Part shown: positions 1 through 7,053 of the stretch, piece after piece | Layout: each line of letters opens with the position of its first letter | Position numbering within the stretch: the stretch's first letter is position 1 | Source: M55B111 sp964614065 | Lineage (GTDB): Bacteria > Bipolaricaulota > Bipolaricaulia > M55B111 | Assembly: GCA_964614065.1 (NCBI GenBank) | Contig: CAZTJJ010000028.1 | Span: forward strand, 1 to 17,090 | Length of the DNA: 17,090 nucleotides | Direction of reading: 5' to 3' | Made by a program: the position numbers and the translations under genes | The notes under the pieces: generated by a model | What the model was told of the DNA's origin: nothing | Databases searched by the model: none | The model's input: only the letters and a program-made list of their open reading frames with translations

Positions 1-29
1 ACTCGGGGGCTGACTTGCATCATTGAAAA

Positions 30-908
30 CTAATTCTCATTGGGGATTATGACAGTCCTTGCTTGTGGAGCTACCTTGATGCTTACTGGAGTATTTCCTT
101 CCAGATCGCCGTCTATCATCTTAACCATCCGTTTAGAGGGTTTAATTACCACCGATTTGGCTCGAAGGAACTCAATTTTGGGATGATCGACGTGCTGCCC
201 TTTATAAGCTTTTTGCAAGGTTAAAGCCAACTCCACTTTGCCGACCTCGTGGATTATCGCAACGTCAAGCAGGCTATCAGTTAAATCAGCGTGCGGAACT
301 AAGTTGATACCGCCTCCAGTAAACCCAGAACTCATTACGAAGATGGCACACGCATCATATTGCCTGGACTGACCGTCCACATCCATAACTATCCTATAGG
401 TCTTGAGAGTGGACAAAGACCGTAACACGCTGACGAGATAAATTAACGATCCCTTAAAAAAACCATTACGCATGGTTCTATAGGTCTCGACTACCTCTGC
501 AGGAAAACCAATTCCCATAACGCTAAACAGACTCCCATCCTCTAAACCCAGATCAATCTTCATTCCTACACCTTCAAGCAACAACTGGGATGCCTGCTCT
601 ATTGAGGCTGGAATTTTCAGACTCCGGGAGAGATCATTGCCCATCCCGGAAGGAATTATCCCTAACTTCGAGTTAGCAGACTTCATCCCATTTACTACCT
701 CTCTTACAGTGCCATCTCCCCCCATAGCTACCAAAAGATCCCCTCTCTCTTCTAATTTACTTGCAAGCTCAGTGGCATGGCCCGGGTAATCCGTCCTGTA
801 AACCTGGAACTCCAGGTCATATCTATTCAGGACTCTTTTCACCCGGGGTAGAGATTTAATGGTCCTGCCTTTTCCGGCAACTGGGTTCATAATTACATTT
901 ATTTGCAT
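30..908 (-). CDS. Diacylglycerol kinase-family lipid kinase (YegS/DagK/LCB5-like)
   Basis: ATP-dependent kinase that phosphorylates a lipid hydroxyl (diacylglycerol, sphingoid base or another lipid), acting at the inner face of the membrane in phospholipid turnover. The 292 residues match the usual length. Visible motifs are the N-terminal N-P-x-A-G-K-G nucleotide loop (residues 8-14), the family signature GGDGT (63-67) followed by REVVNG, and GIIPSGMGNDLSR (83-95), close to the usual GIIPxGTGNDxAR. The C-terminal half, with SSGFTGGGINLVPHADLTDSLLDV and a late DG(D)LEG segment, fits the second beta-sandwich domain. The ATG start is preceded by a GGTGGGG ribosome-binding site, and the stop is TAG. 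The gene stands alone, divergent from HU. Family membership is near certain, but the lipid substrate cannot be read from sequence, so no gene symbol is given. Confidence 0.93.
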   Translation of the reverse strand: MQINVIMNPVAGKGRTIKSLPRVKRVLNRYDLEFQVYRTDYPGHATELASKLEERGDLLVAMGGDGTVREVVNGMKSANSKLGIIPSGMGNDLSRSLKIPASIEQASQLLLEGVGMKIDLGLEDGSLFSVMGIGFPAEVVETYRTMRNGFFKGSLIYLVSVLRSLSTLKTYRIVMDVDGQSRQYDACAIFVMSSGFTGGGINLVPHADLTDSLLDVAIIHEVGKVELALTLQKAYKGQHVDHPKIEFLRAKSVVIKPSKRMVKMIDGDLEGNTPVSIKVAPQARTVIIPNEN

Positions 909-1062
909 TTACCCCACCATCTGTGGTATAAACTGAATCGATAGCTTTTCGCTTTATTTGAGGTCTTAGACGACCTTTGAGTAAAACAAGTTATGGATAA
1001 TTAAATGTTAACAAATTGTCCTTGGGATACAACTAGCAAAAAAAATAGTGGTTAGTGCTAAA

Positions 1063-1079
1063 GGTAGAGTGCCTCTACC
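1063..1079. other. Perfect 7-bp hairpin in the divergent kinase/HU region
   Basis: GGTAGAG (1063-1069), loop TGC, CTCTACC (1073-1079). No U-tract follows on the plus strand and only three T on the minus strand, so it is a poor terminator. Its position between divergent genes would suit an operator or a leader structure, but nothing identifies a binding protein. Confidence 0.35.
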
Positions 1080-1162
1080 AATACAGTGGAATTATTGCCA
1101 AAGGGTTAATTTTTGGTTGACCAAAAAAAATTGCTGGTTTTCGCTTTATATTCTATTCAGAA

Positions 1163-1192
1163 TTGGATTTTAGGGAGGATTCACCTTATAAT
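1163..1192 (+). promoter_or_regulatory. Sigma-70-type promoter of the HU gene
   Basis: The -35 box is TTGGAT (1163-1168), followed by an 18-nt spacer and a perfect -10 box TATAAT (1187-1192). This predicts a transcript start near 1199 and a leader of about 49 nt to the HU start codon. Seen directly by matching to the consensus; not tested. Confidence 0.65.
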
Positions 1193-1247
1193 CCACAATA
1201 TAGGCTAAAAATTATTATCAATCAAACCTAACGGGAGGTTAACATTT

Positions 1248-1574
1248 ATGAACAAAGGCGAATTTGTCGAAAGGTTGAGCGAGGCTACTGGTTTTACCAA
1301 AAAGGATTCTAAGGAAGCTCTGGACTCAGTGATCGAAATAATAACCGAGGCACTGAAGAACAACGAAGAGGTTTTGTTGACTGGATTCGGTAAATTTGAA
1401 ACTAGATCACGAAAAGCAACCGAAAGAATCAACCCTCAAACTGGTGAGAAAATCCAGGTACCCAGTAAGGTAGTTCCCGCGTTTAAGACTGGGAAAAACC
1501 TCAAAGAAGGCGTTGGAGAGAGTCTGAAAGCAGTAAAAAATAGGTCAGGGGAACTCGAAGTAAGGAAAAAATAA
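1248..1574 (+). CDS. HU-family DNA-binding protein
   Basis: Small basic nucleoid protein that dimerises and bends DNA. The N-terminal helical part (residues 1-45) is followed by the GFGKF motif (46-50) at the start of the saddle. The beta-arm carries INPQTGEKI, with the DNA-intercalating proline at residue 63, and the segment ends in the conserved PAFKTGKNLKE. At 108 residues it is about 15 longer than a typical HU because of a charged tail (residues 90-108) rich in K, R and E. The ATG has a strong GGGAGGT ribosome-binding site about eight bases upstream and a near-consensus promoter. A 20-bp terminator hairpin follows the gene. It is monocistronic. HU and IHF-like proteins cannot be separated here, but the plain single-gene arrangement favours homodimeric HU. 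Confidence 0.95.
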   Translation: MNKGEFVERLSEATGFTKKDSKEALDSVIEIITEALKNNEEVLLTGFGKFETRSRKATERINPQTGEKIQVPSKVVPAFKTGKNLKEGVGESLKAVKNRSGELEVRKK

Positions 1575-1667
1575 CTTGATCACTATCAAAAAAACATTTT
1601 ACTAATGATTTGACCTAATTATGTTCTAGAGAGTGTTAGCTTAGCGCAGAAGGTTGAGTATAAATAT

Positions 1668-1714
1668 AAATACCATCCTGTTACGCCCGTTGCAGGCGTA
1701 ACAGGATGGTATTT
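1668..1714. terminator. Bidirectional Rho-independent terminator (20-bp perfect stem)
   Basis: Perfect inverted repeat 1668-1687 / 1695-1714 with a 7-nt loop CGTTGCA. The stem starts AAATACCATCC and ends in GGATGGTATTT, giving an A-tract on one side and T-tract on the other, so it can stop transcription in both directions. It lies between the convergent HU gene (+) and the small membrane protein (-), which is the expected place. The stem is unusually long and entirely free of mismatches. Confidence 0.85.
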
Positions 1715-1770
1715 AATTGTTTATTCCAATTTAGAAATCAATTATAGAGGAGAAAATCGCACAGGTTACG

Positions 1771-2244
1771 TTAAACCAAAACGTTAATCATAAACGGCAA
1801 AACAAAACCAATTAACAAAAGGGTAACAACTGGCTGTAAATAATTTGTGGGTGCGGTGTCTCCCTCTTTAACAACCCTGTAGGCACGATTCAACGCAGAC
1901 AATATCAGCAGGATTAACATAACACTCATTAATGTAACCTTGGCATAAACACCCCACCCTACTAGATATACAAGCAAGGTAGCAAGCGCCAGTGCAAGGT
2001 TGTTTAACGCAGATTCGCGCTGATACGGGCTACCCGGGGAGTAATCAGACAACTCTGCAGATGTCTCTCCAAAAAACAGGCCTTCTATTCCACTCAGACC
2101 CGCTAAAGATAAAACAACCGACAGGGTTAAAATACTAAATTGATACTCAGGATTACCACTAAACCAAAAAGCAAAGAATATTCCTACAGCTACACCTAAA
2201 AAGCGCAAAAATTCTAACGCCCGGCATACTACTTTCTTACTCAT
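1771..2244 (-). CDS. Small four- to five-helix membrane protein, DUF6790-like
   Basis: Integral membrane protein of unknown function. The chosen ATG at 2244 (protein starting MSKKVV, 157 residues) has a GGGGTGA ribosome-binding site six bases upstream. The frame is open to an ATG at 2316, but that start has no good ribosome-binding site and would add 24 cysteine- and tyrosine-containing residues. Hydrophobic segments lie at about residues 12-27, 36-55, 84-99, 102-120 and 138-156. The soluble link contains GSPYQRE followed by NLALAL, and a later GDTAPTN before the last helix. From memory, this recalls the GSPFQxE...NLALG pattern of DUF6790 proteins, a family assigned no function, also seen in methanogens. 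It lies downstream of the LysO-type exporter on the same strand but has its own promoter. The family call is tentative; a membrane protein is sure. Confidence 0.7.
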   Translation of the reverse strand: MSKKVVCRALEFLRFLGVAVGIFFAFWFSGNPEYQFSILTLSVVLSLAGLSGIEGLFFGETSAELSDYSPGSPYQRESALNNLALALATLLVYLVGWGVYAKVTLMSVMLILLILSALNRAYRVVKEGDTAPTNYLQPVVTLLLIGFVLPFMINVLV

Positions 2245-2344
2245 CTGTATCACCCCAACTATGGATCTATAGCCAACACAATAGAAACACTGACCATAAC
2301 TCCGTGGATAATTCATCGAAGCTCAAAATTACCAATTACAAAGG

Positions 2345-2373
2345 AGTATAGCAAATAGGTATTGATAAGACAA
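2345..2373 (-). promoter_or_regulatory. Promoter of the DUF6790-like membrane protein gene
   Basis: On the minus strand, the -35 box TTGTCT (2373-2368) and -10 box TATACT (2350-2345) are separated by 17 nt. The predicted start near 2338 gives a leader of about 94 nt to the ATG at 2244. It suggests that this gene can be expressed separately from the upstream exporter gene. Confidence 0.55.
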
Positions 2374-2404
2374 GAATTGAGAAAACTCTCCGTTGGCAAC
2401 TCAC

Positions 2405-3328
2405 TTACAGATTGATCAACAGGGGCACAAGGATTGGTACCAATCCGGATAAGATTGCCCCACTCAAAAAAGCAGGAAGTACAGCCTGCCCCCCAGAGAC
2501 CTCCTTTATCAACGGAAGAGTCACGTCCATCGTTGTCGCACCACCACTAGCAATTCCCGCAGCCGTCCCTAGATATCTGACAACAAATGGTAGAGAAACG
2601 AAAGTAATAAGCTCCCTAAACGTATTCGATATTAACGCTACAGTCCCTAACTCAGGACCATGTAATTCTGTGAGCAAGATAGCAGACAAACTATACCAGC
2701 CGAAACCAGCACCTACCGCAGCAGCTTCACCTGGTGAAACTTTCAGAAAGAAGCTTACAACTACAGGTCCCAGAATACTACCAAAAGTAACACTTATTGG
2801 TAACAGAAAGACCTTCCAACCCATCTGAAAAGCCTGAGCAAAAGTTTTCTTGTTCAGCCCCAGGGACACCCCCACCGCAAACAACAAGAGCCCCAAGGTC
2901 AATGTAACAACAAGATCAAAGAAAGAAACCAAACCTTCCGCCACGAAAAAATAACCCACGATCCCACCGATAACTATGGCAGCTACGATCAAACCCGTCA
3001 ATCGATAAGGAATTTCTTTCTTCACCATCTCTTCCGAAGGATCTTGGCTTCTAGGAATACACCGCAACCTAACCGACACGGATTTCACAAACACCAGACT
3101 ACCAGCAAGGCTTGCTCCAGAAATCACAAGTGCAGTAATCCCTATACTACCCAAGTTGGTAAAAATCCTATCGCTTGAACCGATCTTAATACCCATTGCT
3201 ACTAATAAAAGCAACAACGCAACATGAATAAGCGGCTCCTCGATCCTCCGGAGCTGCTCAGTTAAGACCCCAGAAAGCCCTACTCCCAAACCAATAGCCA
3301 ATGACAGAAGAATTATCCAGAATTGCAA
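2405..3328 (-). CDS. LysO-family (DUF340) lysine/amino-acid exporter
   Basis: Multi-spanning inner-membrane protein of the LysO (YbjE, DUF340) family, whose characterised Escherichia coli member exports L-lysine. About eight to ten hydrophobic segments are visible. The family's C-terminal signature region is present: GAGFGWYSLSAILL, SNTFRELITF and SGGATTMDVTLPLI. The frame is open up to TTG at 3406, but that start lacks a ribosome-binding site. I prefer TTG at 3328, residue 27 of the long frame, because AGGGGGG lies just upstream and the protein then starts directly with the first membrane helix, as is usual for LysO. This gives about 307 residues. An internal loop (around CIPRSQDPSEEMVKKE) separates the N- and C-terminal halves. 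The family is well supported; lysine as the actual substrate is inferred. Confidence 0.85.
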   Translation of the reverse strand: MQFWIILLSLAIGLGVGLSGVLTEQLRRIEEPLIHVALLLLLVAMGIKIGSSDRIFTNLGSIGITALVISGASLAGSLVFVKSVSVRLRCIPRSQDPSEEMVKKEIPYRLTGLIVAAIVIGGIVGYFFVAEGLVSFFDLVVTLTLGLLLFAVGVSLGLNKKTFAQAFQMGWKVFLLPISVTFGSILGPVVVSFFLKVSPGEAAAVGAGFGWYSLSAILLTELHGPELGTVALISNTFRELITFVSLPFVVRYLGTAAGIASGGATTMDVTLPLIKEVSGGQAVLPAFLSGAILSGLVPILVPLLINL

Positions 3329-3446
3329 TTTCCCCCCTGTATCAAAATTCGTGTCAAAAATCCTTTCAACAAAGAAAAAGATAGTCAATAGATAATCAAA
3401 AGACAAGGGACGCTAGAGCCAAGATAACCGGTTAACAAATTTCCCC

Positions 3447-3474
3447 TGGACCTCATAAGTGTAACTGCTACAAT
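3447..3474 (+). promoter_or_regulatory. Possible promoter of the transketolase operon
   Basis: TGGACC (3447-3452), a 16-nt spacer and TACAAT (3469-3474). The -10 box is good and the -35 box moderate. It would give a leader of about 140 nt containing the palindrome at 3519-3530 and the hairpin at 3542-3559. Weaker than the other promoters listed. Confidence 0.3.
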
Positions 3475-3518
3475 TAGGTTTAAGGAAAGTGAATTTGCTT
3501 AAAGTAATTAGCTGTCAG

Positions 3519-3530
3519 GTGCGCGCGCAC
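3519..3530. other. 12-bp alternating GC palindrome upstream of transketolase genes
   Basis: GTGCGCGCGCAC is a perfect palindrome of alternating purine and pyrimidine in an otherwise AT-rich divergent region between the exporter (-) and transketolase (+) genes. It could be an operator half-site pair, a hairpin in the leader RNA, or Z-DNA-prone DNA. No regulator is encoded nearby. Confidence 0.4.
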
Positions 3531-3541
3531 AAGTCAATTAC

Positions 3542-3559
3542 CCCGCACCAAGGCGCGGG
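3542..3559 (+). other. Small GC-rich leader hairpin before transketolase
   Basis: CCCGC (3542-3546) pairs with GCGGG (3555-3559) across the loop ACCAAGGC, followed by ATTTGT. The stem is only 5 bp and the T-run is poor. It lies about 64 bp before the start codon, so it is more likely part of leader structure than a full terminator. Confidence 0.3.
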
Positions 3560-3622
3560 ATTTGTAGAAAAACAGGTTTAACTACGGACATTGTTCTTTT
3601 ACAACAACCGGAGGAGGTTTTT

Positions 3623-4615
3623 GTGTCAACATTAGTAAAACAGAGAGACGAGATGGTCAAAATCCGTGACGCCTACGGAGAAATCCTACCTGAGATAGGC
3701 AAAACTGATAAAGAAGTGGTCGTACTGACTGCAGATTTAGCTGGCTCCACGCGAACAAAATACTTTGCAACAGAATTTCCCGATAGGTTCTTCAACGTGG
3801 GAATTACCGAAGCAAATATGATGGGAATAGCCGCAGGTTTAGCGATGGAAGGGAAAAAACCATTCGTTAGCACCTTTTCGATTTTCGCCACGGCCAAACC
3901 CTGGGAACAAATTAGACAAACTATCGCTTATCAGTCCGCACCCGTTCGCATAGTAGCAACACATGCCGGTATAACTGTCGGAGAAGACGGGGCTTCACAC
4001 CAAATACTGGAGGACGTATCTTTAATGCGGGTCCTACCTGATATGAAAGTAGTGGTACCCGCAGATGCCGTCCAGACCAAGGAGGTCATAAAAGCAATAT
4101 CGAATGACCTTACAGGTCCAGTGTACGTGAGGTTGGCACGAGCAGCGTTCCCGGTGGTCTATAATAATTGTGACTTCGAACTGGGGAAAGCCGAGATACT
4201 AAAGGAGGGCACAGACTTGACTATATTCGCAATGGGCCTGATGGTTGCAAACTCGCTGGACGCTGCTGACATGCTCGAGAAAAAGGGTATAAATGCTGAG
4301 GTAGTTAACGTATCCACGGTCAAACCTCTAGATAGAGAAACAATTGTCCGGTCAGTAAAGAAAACGGGCAAAGCACTAACCGTCGAAGAACATAACGTAA
4401 TCGGCGGCCTCGGATCAGCAGTTTCCGAAGTTATTAGTGAAGAATATCCGGTTCCACTAAGGAGGATGGGAGTTGAGGATAGGTTTGGAGAATCAGGGTC
4501 CGCATACGAACTAATCGAGTACTTTGGACTAACCGCCGATCACATTGCTGAAAAGGCAGAATCTCTGCTGGGCACAGACAATGAATCAATTCCAACCTCA
4601 GAGGAGGAATTATGA
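3623..4615 (+). CDS. Transketolase, C-terminal section (split subunit)
   Basis: The pyrimidine-binding and C-terminal domains of thiamine-diphosphate-dependent transketolase, which moves two-carbon ketol units between sugar phosphates in the pentose phosphate pathway. It must pair with the N-terminal subunit encoded immediately downstream. The 330 residues carry the catalytic glutamate in NVGITEANMMG (E63), which activates thiamine diphosphate. Also present are FSIFATAKPWEQIR, the GEDGASHQ loop (H126), and the C-terminal domain with EEHNVIGGLGSAVSE and GVEDRFGESGSAYEL. The start is GTG at 3623 with a GGAGGAGG ribosome-binding site (3610-3617). An acidic tail (TSEEEL) ends the protein. The stop overlaps the next start as ATGA (4612-4615), implying translational coupling. 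The gene order, C-half before N-half, is the reverse of what is common. DXS is excluded by the split and by the motifs. Confidence 0.93.
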   Translation: MSTLVKQRDEMVKIRDAYGEILPEIGKTDKEVVVLTADLAGSTRTKYFATEFPDRFFNVGITEANMMGIAAGLAMEGKKPFVSTFSIFATAKPWEQIRQTIAYQSAPVRIVATHAGITVGEDGASHQILEDVSLMRVLPDMKVVVPADAVQTKEVIKAISNDLTGPVYVRLARAAFPVVYNNCDFELGKAEILKEGTDLTIFAMGLMVANSLDAADMLEKKGINAEVVNVSTVKPLDRETIVRSVKKTGKALTVEEHNVIGGLGSAVSEVISEEYPVPLRRMGVEDRFGESGSAYELIEYFGLTADHIAEKAESLLGTDNESIPTSEEEL

Positions 4616-5442
4616 ATACTACAAGTCTAAAACAAAAAGCCAATCAACTGCGAACAGACGTACTTAAGATGGTGACTAACGCAAGTTCCGGTCACCCCGG
4701 TGGGGCTCTAGGTATGGCAGATGTCTGGGCAGTTCTCCACTATAACTATCTAAACGACAGACCAGACAATCCCAGCTGGCCTGACAGAGACAGGTTCATT
4801 CTTTCAAACGGTCACACCTGTCCTTTGCTATATGCCGTCCTCGCTGACAAAGGTTATTTTGATAAAGAAGAATTGAATAATCTCAGGCAATTGGGATCCA
4901 TTCTACAAGGACATCCCTCCACAAAAATGGGGACACCAGGTGTAGAATTCTCATCAGGATCCCTAGGACACGGCCTTTCCTTTGCCGCAGGGGTCTCTCT
5001 AGCAGGAAGGCTTGAAGGCAAACAATTTAAGACCTACTGTTCAATTTCCGACGCAGAGTGTCAGGAAGGACAAACCTGGGAGGCCGCGGCCGTAGCGAGT
5101 CACAAAACAATCGGCAACCTTTGCGCAATTGTAGATTACAATGATAGCCAGATTGATGGTAAAGTAAGCGACATTCAGGACGTGGCACCTTTAGCCAAAA
5201 AATGGGAAAGCTTCGGGTGGAAAGTAGCTGAAATAGACGGTCACGACTATGGACAAATCGACCACACACTGGCTAATTTTTCATCAAACAGTCAACCAAT
5301 GGACAAGCCTACAGTAATTATATCGCATAACGTAATCGGAAAAGGTGTATCATTTATGGAAAACGACCACAAATGGCACCATGGGGCTCTAACCCCGGCA
5401 CAACTAGAGCAAGCAATCTCAGAACTTGGTGTTAACACATAA
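4612..5442 (+). CDS. Transketolase, N-terminal section (split subunit)
   Basis: The diphosphate-binding domain of transketolase, the partner of the preceding gene. Its 276 residues show GHPGGALGMAD (H28), SNGH (H68), GHPS (H101), GSLGHGLS (H120) and a thiamine-diphosphate/metal motif at residues 145-183. There the usual GDGE is ISDAE: the aspartate (D147) and glutamate (E149) remain while both flanking glycines are replaced by S and A. The motif continues with QEGQTWEAA and closes with DYNDSQIDG (N177). The HKWHHGALT segment near the C-terminus is also typical. The ATG lies inside ATGA with the upstream stop, preceded by GAGGAGG within the previous gene. The two products together amount to one full-length transketolase of about 606 residues. 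No clear terminator follows; a weak imperfect repeat is at 5500-5531. Confidence 0.92.
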   Translation: MNTTSLKQKANQLRTDVLKMVTNASSGHPGGALGMADVWAVLHYNYLNDRPDNPSWPDRDRFILSNGHTCPLLYAVLADKGYFDKEELNNLRQLGSILQGHPSTKMGTPGVEFSSGSLGHGLSFAAGVSLAGRLEGKQFKTYCSISDAECQEGQTWEAAAVASHKTIGNLCAIVDYNDSQIDGKVSDIQDVAPLAKKWESFGWKVAEIDGHDYGQIDHTLANFSSNSQPMDKPTVIISHNVIGKGVSFMENDHKWHHGALTPAQLEQAISELGVNT

Positions 5443-5546
5443 CCGAAGGATTTAAAAGTTAACGAACGCCTCAACCAAGTTCAACTAGATACAAGAAGTG
5501 GCCAATGGGAAATTACTCGATACCATTTGCCCCCTTACAATCTTCG

Positions 5547-6815
5547 CTACTTTTTCCTAATTTTGAACTGGATCGGACTTTGCCCAGGTGCTTGATAAGT
5601 CAAGATATAGAAATCCGAAGACTTACGTCCCTCAAATGCAATTTTCCCTTTTGCCATATCGTCTTTATCAAGCATCCCACTACGGAAGTAATCATCCAGC
5701 GCCGCGGTCGCTAAACTCACTGGCTGAGGGCGCTCGCTACTATCTGTCAATTTAAAATTCAACGTCTTGGACGGATATTGCCCATCCTGCAACGCCCTCA
5801 CAGCAATATCTACAATAACAAATTCTTTCCCGGAATCAGCTTGCTCATCATCAATTTCCTCTACAATACTGACGTCCTGTAAAGTGACCCTCACAAACCC
5901 GTTGCTTGCGGATTCACCAACGAAGTAAGTGACAGGTTTCACTGTTATCGTTTGACTGTCCTTGGCTGTTCCTCCGCGGTTATCAGTCACTACAAGCGAG
6001 ACATCAAACTCGCCAGCACGTTGAAATCTATGTGAGACTTCAACCCCGTTTGCAACATTACCATCCCCGAAATCCCATTCGTAGCCTTCAATCTCGCCGT
6101 CGGGATCGCTAGAATTCCTTGCGGAAAAATCAACAACAAGTGATCCTGTCCCGGAAGTGGTATCAGTGCTTATTCTGGCAGTTGGCTCCTTGTTCGGTGG
6201 AGGGGGGGTCCTAGCAATTATTTCTTTTGTAGTTGAGCCCTCCGTATCGTCGTCGTCAACTACCGTTAACTTGACAACGTATTCACCGGCATCCTGATAA
6301 GTATGGTTAAGTAACTGCAACATGTCCGTACCCGATCTGGGCTGGCTACTGTCCCCAAAATCCAACTTAAATTCCTCAATAACTCCATCCCTGTCCTTGG
6401 ATCCAGACAAATCAAATGAAACTTTTAAGGGTACTTCGCCTTTTTGAGGCTCAGCGACGAGTTGGGGGATCGGTTTCCTGTTTTGTACAGACACCGTCTT
6501 CGTGGCGTCAGCTATAGCTCCATCATTATCCGTCACTGTTAACGATATTGTGTAATCCCCATCATTAGAATAGGTGTGTTTAACTATTCTACCACCAGAA
6601 GTCATACCATCACCAAAATCCCACTCATAACTATCAATAATACCATCCTCATCCCCGGAAGAACTAGCATCTACAACTACCTCCAAAGGAGATTCGCCAG
6701 AACCAGGACTAACTAAAAAAGAGGCGGTAGGTTCTTTGTTTGATTTACAACCATTCAACCCAAGCGCTAAAAAAATGAGCAACGTTATGAATACAAAATA
6801 CTTCCCCACTTTCAT
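5547..6815 (-). CDS. Lipoprotein with three PKD domains and a DUF4352-like C-terminal domain
   Basis: Predicted surface lipoprotein of 422 residues. It has a signal peptide with hydrophobic core VFITLLIFLALGL and lipobox L-N-G-C, the lipidated cysteine being C23. Three PKD (Ig-like) domains follow at about 27-111, 112-201 and 202-294. The first and third carry the hallmark WDFGDG plus an HxY/HxF near the end strand; the second has the variant LDFGDS. Residues 295-422 (GESASNGFVRVTLQDV, then KEFVIVDIAVRAL and a final L-T-Y strand) resemble DUF4352, an Ig-like module of extracellular lipoproteins. A PPPP hinge precedes PKD3. The ATG has a strong AGGAGGT ribosome-binding site. The gene stands alone between transketolase and the pcm operon. 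Known PKD domains mediate protein or polysaccharide contact; no catalytic domain is seen, so a binding or structural role is inferred. Confidence 0.88.
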   Translation of the reverse strand: MKVGKYFVFITLLIFLALGLNGCKSNKEPTASFLVSPGSGESPLEVVVDASSSGDEDGIIDSYEWDFGDGMTSGGRIVKHTYSNDGDYTISLTVTDNDGAIADATKTVSVQNRKPIPQLVAEPQKGEVPLKVSFDLSGSKDRDGVIEEFKLDFGDSSQPRSGTDMLQLLNHTYQDAGEYVVKLTVVDDDDTEGSTTKEIIARTPPPPNKEPTARISTDTTSGTGSLVVDFSARNSSDPDGEIEGYEWDFGDGNVANGVEVSHRFQRAGEFDVSLVVTDNRGGTAKDSQTITVKPVTYFVGESASNGFVRVTLQDVSIVEEIDDEQADSGKEFVIVDIAVRALQDGQYPSKTLNFKLTDSSERPQPVSLATAALDDYFRSGMLDKDDMAKGKIAFEGRKSSDFYILTYQAPGQSPIQFKIRKK

Positions 6816-7053
6816 AAAGTACCTCCTGGATATCTATCTAAGCTACATGGCTCTAAACGATTAAGAGCTACCCCGTTAACTTAGGTTAACATATTATGGA
6901 AAGAATATTCAACTAAGGAACAAGAAAACTGCGAACATCTCGGTAAAACAAGGCGATCATTGAGGTCTCTCTAAAAATCTCAGCGTAGGTATAAGCCGAA
7001 AACCCGAGATATGAAGATCATTACTGAGCTTAAATTAACCTATGTATGGACAA

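Larger units (their letters stand above)
909..1247. other. Divergent intergenic region between lipid kinase and HU genes
   Basis: This 339-bp AT-rich stretch has no convincing reading frame. It holds the HU promoter (1163-1192), a perfect 7-bp hairpin (1063-1079), an A8 run (1043-1050), a GTTAAC site at 1007-1012 and another at 1238-1243 just before the HU start. On the minus strand toward the kinase I see no clean promoter. The best pair is TTGTAT and TAACAT with a 16-nt spacer, which is weak. Confidence 0.6.

Noticed and set aside
2245..2316. N-terminal extension of the DUF6790-like protein to ATG 2316
   Set aside because: No proper ribosome-binding site there, while ATG 2244 has GGGGTGA six bases upstream and starts just before the first membrane helix.
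2412..2828. Open frame of 138 codons on the plus strand
   Set aside because: It lies entirely antisense to the LysO-type exporter gene, has no ribosome-binding site, and its composition simply mirrors that gene.
3623..5442. 1-deoxyxylulose-5-phosphate synthase or pyruvate dehydrogenase E1
   Set aside because: The split into two halves and the motifs GHPGGALGMAD and GVEDRFGESG fit transketolase rather than these relatives.
5500..5531. Imperfect inverted repeat GGC-C-AATGG / CCATT-T-GCC between convergent genes, as a terminator
   Set aside because: The stem has a mismatch and a 14-nt loop, and no T-tract follows directly on either strand.
6975..7012. ATCTC/GAGAT stem with T-run on the minus strand after pcm, as a terminator
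   Set aside because: Only 5 bp of stem around a 24-nt loop; too weak to call although the TTTTT afterwards is suggestive.
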